A DNA stretch of 64,000 bases from SCTD01 sp963781675. GTDB lineage: Bacteria; Actinomycetota; Actinomycetes; Mycobacteriales; SCTD01. Positions 59,194 through 64,000 of the stretch are shown piece by piece. The position numbers were made by a program, and so were the translations under genes. Below the pieces are notes generated by a model, which was given only the letters and a program-made list of their open reading frames with translations, was not told where the DNA came from and did not search any database. The stretch's first letter is position 1. Each line of letters opens with the position of its first letter. The stretch lies in NCBI GenBank assembly GCA_963781675.1, contig CAWAGF010000001.1, positions 434,001 to 498,000 on the forward strand. Reading direction: 5' to 3'.

Positions 59194-59636
59194 GCGTCCC
59201 CGCCGTCTGGGTGCAGCTCGTCGACGAGACCGACGGGCTGGTCGTCCTCGAGCTCGACGACGCCGCCGCGCAGGCGGCGCCGATGGCCGAGCACCCCGTG
59301 CAGCTCGTCGTGACCGTCGCGCTCAGGGACCCCGACCCCGAGGGGCAGCCGTACGACGTGGAGCACGAGGAGCTCGTCCGTTGGCGCACCGCGCTCGAAC
59401 GGGCGCTCGGCCAGGACGGCCGGGTCGTCGCGACGTTGACCGCGGACGGCGTGCGGGAGCACGTTGCCTACGTGCGCGGCCCCGAGGTCGTGGCGGCCTG
59501 GCGCGATCGCCCGCCGGCCGGGCTCGGCTCGCACGAGGCGCAGGTCGCGCTGGTGCCCGACCCGACCTGGCTCGGCCTGCGTGAGATCGCCGGGCTGCTG
59601 GAGGACGGCGAGGAGCCGCTCGTCCTGCCCGTCTGA
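59190..59636 (+). CDS. DUF695-like hypothetical protein
   Basis: 148 residues. VWVQLVDETDGLVVLELDDA, HPVQLVVTVALRDPDPEGQP and VVATLTADGVREHVAYVRG follow the pattern of the DUF695 domain, a fold of unknown function. It begins in the ATGA overlap at the end of the cyclase gene, so the two are coupled. It is the last gene of this operon; the first 63-nt palindromic repeat follows after 18 bp. Confidence 0.6.
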   Translation: MSVPAVWVQLVDETDGLVVLELDDAAAQAAPMAEHPVQLVVTVALRDPDPEGQPYDVEHEELVRWRTALERALGQDGRVVATLTADGVREHVAYVRGPEVVAAWRDRPPAGLGSHEAQVALVPDPTWLGLREIAGLLEDGEEPLVLPV

Positions 59637-59654
59637 GCCCGCCCGTCCGGCTTC

Positions 59655-59717
59655 GTACTGATCCTCGTGCTCGCGAGAGGCGGCCTGGGCCCTCTTCTGG
59701 AGCACGACGACCAGTAC
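59655..59717 (+). repeat. 63-nt imperfect palindrome, copy L
   Basis: Left arm GTACTGATCCTCGTGCTC and right arm GAGCACGACGACCAGTAC pair at 16 of 18 positions; an inner stem (AGAGGC against GCCCTCT) continues it. It shares length and both termini with the copy at 60796-60858, in the same orientation, while the centres differ. Confidence 0.75.
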
Positions 59718-59785
59718 CAGCCTGTGGAGCCCGCGCTCTCTGCACAGCCTCGGCTCGCTGAGGACCGACGCGGGGCCAGCGCGGT

Positions 59786-59791
59786 CAGGGT
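59786..59791 (+). promoter_or_regulatory. -10-like hexamer of the AbiEi-DUF559 gene
   Basis: CAGGGT, 6 nt before the GTG at 59798. Confidence 0.4.
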
Positions 59792-59797
59792 CAGCGG

Positions 59798-60802
59798 GTG
59801 CATCCCGAGCTGGCCCGGCTGGCGGCCGCGCAGGGCGGCGCCGTCAGCCGCGGACAGGCGCTGGCGTCCGGCCTCACATCAAGCCAGATCCGCGGCCTGC
59901 TGCGTCGCGAGTGGTCCGACCCCTACCGCGGCGTCTACGTCGCGCGACCGGTCCTGGAGGCGGCCGGTCCGACGCAGCGGCACGTCCTGCTGGCCGCGGC
60001 CCGCATCCTGAGCTCCACGCTCGACTGCCGTGCGAGCCACCGGACGGCCGCCCTCGTCCACGGGCTGCCGGTGCTCGGACGACTGCCCCAGGAGCCGCAG
60101 CTGACGCGTCCACCGCGCCGGCCGCGGGACCGTTCCGAGGCTCCCTGGCCGAAGGTCGCGCCGCTGCCTGTCGCGCACCGGGACGTGGTGGGCGGAGTGC
60201 CGGTGACCTCGCTGGCCCGCACCGCGTGCGACGTCGCGCGGACCAGGCCGCTGCGGGAAGCGGCGGTGGTGGCGGACGCCGTCCTGCGGCGCAGGGTCCC
60301 GCGAATGGAGCTGCTCGCCGCCGCCGCGCACTGCCGCGGCTGGCCCGGCGGATCTGCTGCCGCGCGGGCGACAGCCTTCGCGGACGGGCGGGCGGACGGA
60401 CCCCTCGAGTCCCTCACCCGGTGCGCCTACGCGCAGGAGGGCCTGCCGCCGCCGGAGACGCAGGTGGAGGTCTGGTCGCCGGACGGCCGGTTCCTCGGGC
60501 TGGTCGACTTCCTGTGGCGCGACCAGCGGGTGGTGGGCGAGGCCGACGGCCTGGGCAAGTACGCCGACCGGCTGGCCCTTCAGAAGGAGAAGCTGCGCGA
60601 GGAGGGCCTGCGGGCGTGCGGCCTCGAGGTGGTGCGCAACGTCTGGGACGACGTCTGGACCGCCGTGCCGCGGGCGCGGCTGGCCGGGCGCGTGCGCCAG
60701 GCCTTCGCCTTCACCGCCGAGCGGCCGCCCGTGGTGGGCGTCCGCTTCCGCGTCCCGACGCTGGACGAGCTGCTGACGCCTCCGTGGGACCGGCCGTACT
60801 GA
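59798..60802 (+). CDS. AbiEi-type winged-helix protein with a C-terminal DUF559/Vsr-like nuclease fold
   Basis: 334 residues. The N-terminal AAAQGGAVSRGQALASGLTS and PYRGVYVARP are the winged-helix of AbiEi-type antitoxins. The middle SHRTAALVHGLPVLG and VTSLARTACDVARTRPL is typical of this actinobacterial family. The C-terminal part has GPLESLTRCAYAQEGLPPPE, GLVDFLWRDQRVVGEADGLG and KLREEGLRACGLEVVRNVW, giving the E, D and E-x-K-like residues of a PD-(D/E)XK Vsr-type nuclease. No AbiEii toxin partner is nearby. Its TGA stop lies inside the left arm of the second 63-nt repeat. GTG start. Confidence 0.75.
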   Translation: MHPELARLAAAQGGAVSRGQALASGLTSSQIRGLLRREWSDPYRGVYVARPVLEAAGPTQRHVLLAAARILSSTLDCRASHRTAALVHGLPVLGRLPQEPQLTRPPRRPRDRSEAPWPKVAPLPVAHRDVVGGVPVTSLARTACDVARTRPLREAAVVADAVLRRRVPRMELLAAAAHCRGWPGGSAAARATAFADGRADGPLESLTRCAYAQEGLPPPETQVEVWSPDGRFLGLVDFLWRDQRVVGEADGLGKYADRLALQKEKLREEGLRACGLEVVRNVWDDVWTAVPRARLAGRVRQAFAFTAERPPVVGVRFRVPTLDELLTPPWDRPY

Positions 60803-60858
60803 TCCTCGCGTCCAGATCCGGGCGTACGAGGGCCTCGCCGGCGCACGACGACCAGTAC
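60796..60858 (+). repeat. 63-nt imperfect palindrome, copy R
   Basis: It begins with the same 13 nt as copy L (GTACTGATCCTCG) and ends with the same 16 nt (GCACGACGACCAGTAC); the arms pair at 11 of 13 positions. It contains the stop codon of the AbiEi-DUF559 gene. It may act as a terminator towards the convergent crp gene. Confidence 0.75.
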
Positions 60859-60896
60859 GAGGTCCAGCAGCGGCGCGGCGGGACGGGCGGTCCGTG

Positions 60897-61598
60897 CTAG
60901 CGGGCGCGGCGCGAGAGCCGGTCGGCGTCCAGGATCGTCACGGCGCGCGAGTCGACCCGCATCCAGCCGCGCGACGCGAAGTCGGCCAGCGCCTTGTTGA
61001 CCGTCTCGCGGGAGGCGCCGACCAGCTGGGCCAGCTCCTCCTGCGTCAGGTCGTGGTGCACGCGCACCCCGTCGGCCTCCTGCGTGCCGAAGCGCTCGGC
61101 CAGGCCGAGCAGCGCCTTGGCCACGCGGCCGGGGACGTCGGTGAAGATCAGGTCGGCGAGCGCGTCGTTGGTGCGGCGCAGCCGGCGCGCGAGAACGCGC
61201 AGGAGCTGCTCGGCGATCTCGGGACGGTCGTTGATCCACGGCCGCAGCGAGCTGTGCGCGAGCGAGGCGAGGCGGGCGTCGGTGAGCACGGTGGCCGACG
61301 CCGTGCGCGGGCCCGGGTCGAACAGCGACAGCTCGCCGAACATGTCGCTCGGCCCCATGACCGACAGCATGTTCTCGCGGCCGTCGGCGGCGCGGCGGCC
61401 GACCTTCACCTTGCCGCTGAGCACGATGTAGAGGGTGTCGCCCTGCTCGCCCTCGGCGAAGACCGTCTCGCCGCGGGTGTAGTCGCCGTACTGCAGGGCG
61501 GAGGCCAGCGCCTCGCGGGCCTCGGCCGCGACGCCCTGGAACAGGCCGGCGCGCGCCAGCACGTCGTCGCCGGTGCTCTCCTCGGTCGTGCTGCTCAC
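60897..61598 (-). CDS. crp: Crp/Fnr-family transcriptional regulator (cAMP receptor type)
   Basis: 233 residues, close in pattern to mycobacterial Crp (Rv3676). The cyclic-nucleotide domain has GETVFAEGEQGDTLYIVLSG and the phosphate-binding cassette FGELSLFDPGPRTASATVL with its Glu and Arg intact, so cAMP binding is expected. The helix-turn-helix is HDLTQEELAQLVGASRETVN, whose recognition helix is the Crp type. GTG 61598 is chosen for its Shine-Dalgarno AAGGA. A weaker CRP-like site lies 36-51 bp upstream. Confidence 0.92.
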   Translation of the reverse strand: MSSTTEESTGDDVLARAGLFQGVAAEAREALASALQYGDYTRGETVFAEGEQGDTLYIVLSGKVKVGRRAADGRENMLSVMGPSDMFGELSLFDPGPRTASATVLTDARLASLAHSSLRPWINDRPEIAEQLLRVLARRLRRTNDALADLIFTDVPGRVAKALLGLAERFGTQEADGVRVHHDLTQEELAQLVGASRETVNKALADFASRGWMRVDSRAVTILDADRLSRRAR

Positions 61599-61633
61599 AG
61601 CGATCCTTCTCCCGCTCGGTCGGTCCGCCCGGG

Positions 61634-61649
61634 AGTGTCCCACGTCACC
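61634..61649 (-). promoter_or_regulatory. Possible CRP site upstream of crp
   Basis: AGTGT-CCCACG-TCACC keeps GTG and TCAC at the CRP spacing (7 of 10 consensus bases); possible autoregulation. Confidence 0.25.
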
Positions 61650-61654
61650 TGCGG

Positions 61655-61903
61655 CTAGCGGGGACGACCCGGCAGCAGGCTCGACAGCCGGCGGCGCCGC
61701 CAGTAGCGCTCGAGCGCGGGCGCGAAGCCCTCGCTGACGTAGGTCTCGACCTCCTCGGGGCGGGCCGAGTCGAGGAACGACTCCAGCTGGTCGCTGACCG
61801 AGTCGACGCGCAGCGGCCGCTCGACGCGCTCCATCATCAGCATGAGGACGAGCAGCAGCACGGGCAGCAGCAGCGCGACGACGAGCAGGGGCACGCTGTG
61901 CAT
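61655..61903 (-). CDS. Small membrane protein (hypothetical)
   Basis: 82 residues: one N-terminal membrane helix (SVPLLVVALLLPVLLLVLML) and a cytosolic tail with SDQLESFLDSARPEEVETYV, ending in a basic RYWRRRRLSSLLPGRPR. No family is recognised. It starts 14 bp after the stop of the rsiG-like gene on the same strand, so they form one transcription unit. Confidence 0.65.
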   Translation of the reverse strand: MHSVPLLVVALLLPVLLLVLMLMMERVERPLRVDSVSDQLESFLDSARPEEVETYVSEGFAPALERYWRRRRLSSLLPGRPR

Positions 61904-61917
61904 GATCCTCCTGGCCG

Positions 61918-62514
61918 TCAGGCCGTGGCGCGGCGGGGGTCGAGCGGCAGCGCCGACAGGCACAGCGCCGGCTGCTCGCGGTAGCGCGCGATCAGCTCGC
62001 CGGTGGCCTCGCCGATGCGGCGGTGCAGCGCGTTGCGGTAGGCGGAGAGCTGGGCCTCGGCGACGCGCAGGTCGTGCTCGAAGGCGGCCTGCCCCTCGAC
62101 GTCGTCGCGCTCGACGCGGCGGTCCCACAGCTCGGCCAGGCTGGGCAGCGGCGGGATGTCGTCGACCGGCAGCACCTCGACGAGGACCTGGCGGCCGGCG
62201 CCGACCCGCTCGGTCGTGAGCACGGGGCGCAGGTGGTCCTGGTCCAGCTCCTTGCCGGAGCCGGCCCGCTGCACGTCCAGCCGCGCCTGCAGGATGCGGC
62301 GCCAGTACGACACCTTGCCCTCCTCGGCGGTCAGCGCGCGGCGGTACTCCCGCAGGGCCTCGATCGACAGGTGGGCGTAGTCGGCGTTGCGGGTCGGGAC
62401 GGGGCGGGCCGCGCCCTTGCGGCGCTCCGGGACCGGCCGCTCGGCCAGGCCCAGGCCCCCGGGCACGCCACGCGTGGCGCCGGTGCTGTCGGGTCGTCCG
62501 GTCTGCGTGTCCAC
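61918..62514 (-). CDS. rsiG: RsiG-type c-di-GMP-responsive anti-sigma factor
   Basis: 198 residues. Two long helices are predicted. The first (about 55-85) carries EGKVSYWRRILQARLD, an exact E-x3-S-x2-R-x3-Q-x3-D motif at E65, S69, R72, Q76 and D80, the c-di-GMP-binding signature of Streptomyces RsiG, which sequesters the sporulation sigma factor WhiG when bound to the dinucleotide. The second helix has EAQLSAYRNALHRRIG with E153, S157 and R160 but His164 and Gly168 where Gln and Asp are expected. The end GELIARYRE also fits RsiG. No whiG gene is in the window. GTG start. Confidence 0.82.
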   Translation of the reverse strand: MDTQTGRPDSTGATRGVPGGLGLAERPVPERRKGAARPVPTRNADYAHLSIEALREYRRALTAEEGKVSYWRRILQARLDVQRAGSGKELDQDHLRPVLTTERVGAGRQVLVEVLPVDDIPPLPSLAELWDRRVERDDVEGQAAFEHDLRVAEAQLSAYRNALHRRIGEATGELIARYREQPALCLSALPLDPRRATA

Positions 62515-62632
62515 GTGTCCCTCCTCGCGATCACTCTGTGTGACCGACCCTCAGGATGTCGTCACGCAGTGCTGATCCTTGAGCAGCGTCACCCGCTCGG
62601 GGCAGCGGCAGGCGGGGCCTGCCTCCCCCGCC

Positions 62633-62638
62633 TAGGCT
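62633..62638 (+). promoter_or_regulatory. -10 hexamer of nth
   Basis: TAGGCT, 6 nt before the GTG at 62645. Confidence 0.5.
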
Positions 62639-62644
62639 CGGGAC

Positions 62645-63361
62645 GTGGTCACGAGCGCGCTCCCCGGCGGTGCCGCGAGCCGGACCGCCCTGGTGCGCCG
62701 GTCCCGCCGGATCGCCCGCGACCTGGCCGTCCTGCACCCGGACGCGCACTGCGAGCTGGACTTCACGACCCCGCTCGAGCTGGCGGTCGCCACGATCCTG
62801 AGCGCCCAGTGCACGGACAAGCGGGTCAACGAGGTGACGCCCGCGCTGTTCCGCCGCTACCCGACCGCCGCGGCCTACGCCGGGGCCGACCGCGAGGAGC
62901 TCGAGGGGCTGATCCGGCCCACCGGCTTCTTCCGCAACAAGGCGTCCAGCCTCATCGGCCTCGGCGCCGCGCTGGTGGAGCGGCACGGCGGCGAGGTGCC
63001 GGGCAGGCTCGAGGACCTGGTGCAGCTGCCCGGCATCGGCCGCAAGACCGCGAACGTCGTGCTCGGCAACGCCTTCGGCGTGCCCGGGCTGACCGTCGAC
63101 ACGCACTTCGGCCGGCTGGTCCGGCGCTTCGGCTGGACCGAGCTGGAGGACCCGGTGAAGGTCGAGCAGGTCGTCGCCGACCTGCTCCCCAAGAGCGACT
63201 GGACGATGTTCAGCCACCGGGTGATCTTCCACGGCCGGCGGGTCTGCCACTCCCGCACGCCGGCCTGCGGCGCCTGCGGGGTGGCCGCGCTGTGCCCGTC
63301 GTACGGCCTCGGCCCGACCGACCCGGCCGTCGCGGCGAAGCTCGTGAAGGGCCCCGCGTGA
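62645..63361 (+). CDS. nth: Endonuclease III (DNA glycosylase/AP lyase)
   Basis: 238 residues. It removes oxidised pyrimidines. ATILSAQCTDKRVNEVTPAL, the helix-hairpin-helix LPGIGRKTANVVLGNAFGV with the catalytic Lys, VDTHFGRLVRRFGW with the catalytic Asp, and the [4Fe-4S] ligands in CHSRTPACGACGVAALC are all intact. Matches Rv3674c in the mycobacterial order crp-nth-TlpA. GTG start; it overlaps the next gene by 4 bp. Confidence 0.95.
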   Translation: MVTSALPGGAASRTALVRRSRRIARDLAVLHPDAHCELDFTTPLELAVATILSAQCTDKRVNEVTPALFRRYPTAAAYAGADREELEGLIRPTGFFRNKASSLIGLGAALVERHGGEVPGRLEDLVQLPGIGRKTANVVLGNAFGVPGLTVDTHFGRLVRRFGWTELEDPVKVEQVVADLLPKSDWTMFSHRVIFHGRRVCHSRTPACGACGVAALCPSYGLGPTDPAVAAKLVKGPA

Positions 63362-63933
63362 GGCGCTCGCAGTGGGCGGCGCTCGCCGGCGTGGCCGTCC
63401 TGCTGGCGGGTGCCTTCGTGGTCCGCGCGCAGGACCAGCCGCGGCCGGACACCCCCAGCCTCGCCCCGCTGCGGGAGGCCGCCGCGCTGGCGCCGTGCCC
63501 GCGGGGGCTCGGACCGGACGTGCCCGCGCTGGTGCTGCCCTGCCTCGGCGGCGGGCCGGACGTCGACCTGCGCGCCGCGGCGCCGGGCAGGCCCACGCTG
63601 GTCAACGTCTGGGCGACCTGGTGCCCGCCGTGCGTCGAGGAGGTGCCGGACCTCGTGGCCTTCGCCGACGAGGCCGGCGGCCGGGTCGGGCTCGTGGGAG
63701 TGCTCACCCAGGACCCGCAGCGCAACGGGCTGGAGTTCGCCCGGCAGCTCGGGATGCGCTACCCGAGCGTCGTGGACGACCAGGGCGAGGTGTTCCGGGC
63801 CTTCCGCCCCGGCCCGCCGGTGACCCTGTTCCTCGACGCGCAGGGCCGCGTCGTGCACAAGCGCAGCGGGCGCTTCAAGGACGTCGCGGAGATCGAGGCC
63901 CTGGTCGCCGAGCACCTCGGGGTGCGGCTGTGA
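63358..63933 (+). CDS. TlpA-like membrane-anchored thioredoxin
   Basis: 191 residues. An N-terminal membrane anchor (WAALAGVAVLLAGAFVVRA) is followed by a thioredoxin fold facing outwards with the active site VNVWATWCPPCVEEVPDL (CPPC). TLFLDAQGRVVHKRSG supplies the cis-Pro region. It is probably a reductase or resolvase of extracytoplasmic disulfides, as for Rv3673c. GTG start in the GTGA overlap with nth. Confidence 0.88.
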   Translation: MRRSQWAALAGVAVLLAGAFVVRAQDQPRPDTPSLAPLREAAALAPCPRGLGPDVPALVLPCLGGGPDVDLRAAAPGRPTLVNVWATWCPPCVEEVPDLVAFADEAGGRVGLVGVLTQDPQRNGLEFARQLGMRYPSVVDDQGEVFRAFRPGPPVTLFLDAQGRVVHKRSGRFKDVAEIEALVAEHLGVRL

Positions 63934-64000
63934 GCGCGCCCGGCTGGCTGGACGAGCTGGTCCGGGTGCTCCCGGACGTGACCGGCGAGGAGCTCAGCCG
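63930..64000 (+). CDS. Start of a downstream gene, probably CoA-type Nudix (partial)
   Basis: GTG 63930 overlaps the previous stop (GTGA) and opens (M)SAPGWLDELVRVLPDVTGEE up to the window end. Only 23 codons are visible and they are not diagnostic. The mycobacterial order (Rv3672c follows Rv3673c) would predict a Nudix CoA-pyrophosphatase; this is inference from synteny only. Confidence 0.5.
   Translation, partial: MSAPGWLDELVRVLPDVTGEELS

Noticed and set aside
59798..60802. Type IV toxin-antitoxin system AbiE
   Set aside because: Only the AbiEi-like winged helix is present; the C-terminus is a nuclease-like domain and no AbiEii nucleotidyltransferase gene is adjacent.
62531..62550. Candidate CRP site TCACTCTGTGTGA upstream of rsiG
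   Set aside because: The half-sites are in the inverse order (TCAC-N5-GTGA) and the spacing does not fit TGTGA-N6-TCACA.

Overview
The window is very GC-rich, densely packed bacterial chromosome with strong third-position G/C bias and many GTG starts. Two WhiB-family genes, an Lsr2-like protein, an RsiG homologue, tadA-associated proteins, DUF3039 and DUF5063 genes place it in the Actinomycetota; a spore-forming or motile Frankiales/Kineosporiales/Geodermatophilales-type organism is my guess, not a demonstration. Nearly all of it reads as ordinary core chromosome: no phage, no IS transposase, no CRISPR array.

Layout. 1-13.9 kb: the end of a MaoC-like gene, a PAP2 phosphatase, an RNB exoribonuclease, an M20 deacylase, a RibD-type reductase, an Lsr2-like protein, fabG, a HelD-like RNA polymerase remodeller between two uncharacterised Cys-motif proteins, a hydrolase, a cold-shock gene, an Atg22-like MFS protein and an aldo/keto reductase. 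13.9-29.9 kb: an M23 peptidase, a large SF2 helicase with a hydrophobic C-terminal segment, small metabolic genes, rarD, murB, a ROK kinase, a membrane GGDEF-EAL protein with an unusual 5' region, a coiled-coil MFS protein, recQ and a thioredoxin-reductase-like flavoprotein. 30-37 kb: tadA with two associated proteins, two tRNA-Ser, the small SRP RNA, then dnaX-ybaB-recR-DUF5063. 37-47.6 kb: an ABC-2 exporter, lysC-asd running into a Ser/Thr kinase and two paired lipoproteins, an S9 peptidase, DinB, tRNA-Pro, a phosphoesterase and yqeY. 47.6-64 kb: a block matching the mycobacterial Rv3671c-Rv3683 neighbourhood (PBP, wblA/whiB4, two ArsA/Get3-like ATPases, RidA, Nudix, metallo-beta-lactamase, crp, nth, TlpA), with a second WhiB, a giant class III cyclase/ATPase/TPR protein, an AbiEi-DUF559 gene and rsiG inserted in it.

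How parts may work together. Two nucleotide-signalling circuits are visible. For cAMP: a cyclase with intact catalytic motifs, Crp 1.7 kb further on, and a near-consensus CRP site before the second whiB. For c-di-GMP: an intact GGDEF-EAL protein and an RsiG-type anti-sigma factor. Many genes carry a TANNNT-like hexamer exactly 6 nt before the start codon, pointing to leaderless transcription; this also helped choose starts.

The best candidates for something undescribed are (i) two equal-length 63-nt imperfect palindromes in the same orientation bracketing the AbiEi-DUF559 gene, and (ii) two micro-ORFs, both ending in basic residue-Trp-stop and each followed by a hairpin, upstream of the GGDEF-EAL gene.

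Caution: seven conserved genes, including essential murB and dnaX, are split by at least 13 single-base frame shifts, every one an apparent insertion. I read these as sequencing or assembly errors and annotate the genes as intact, giving the approximate position of each error.
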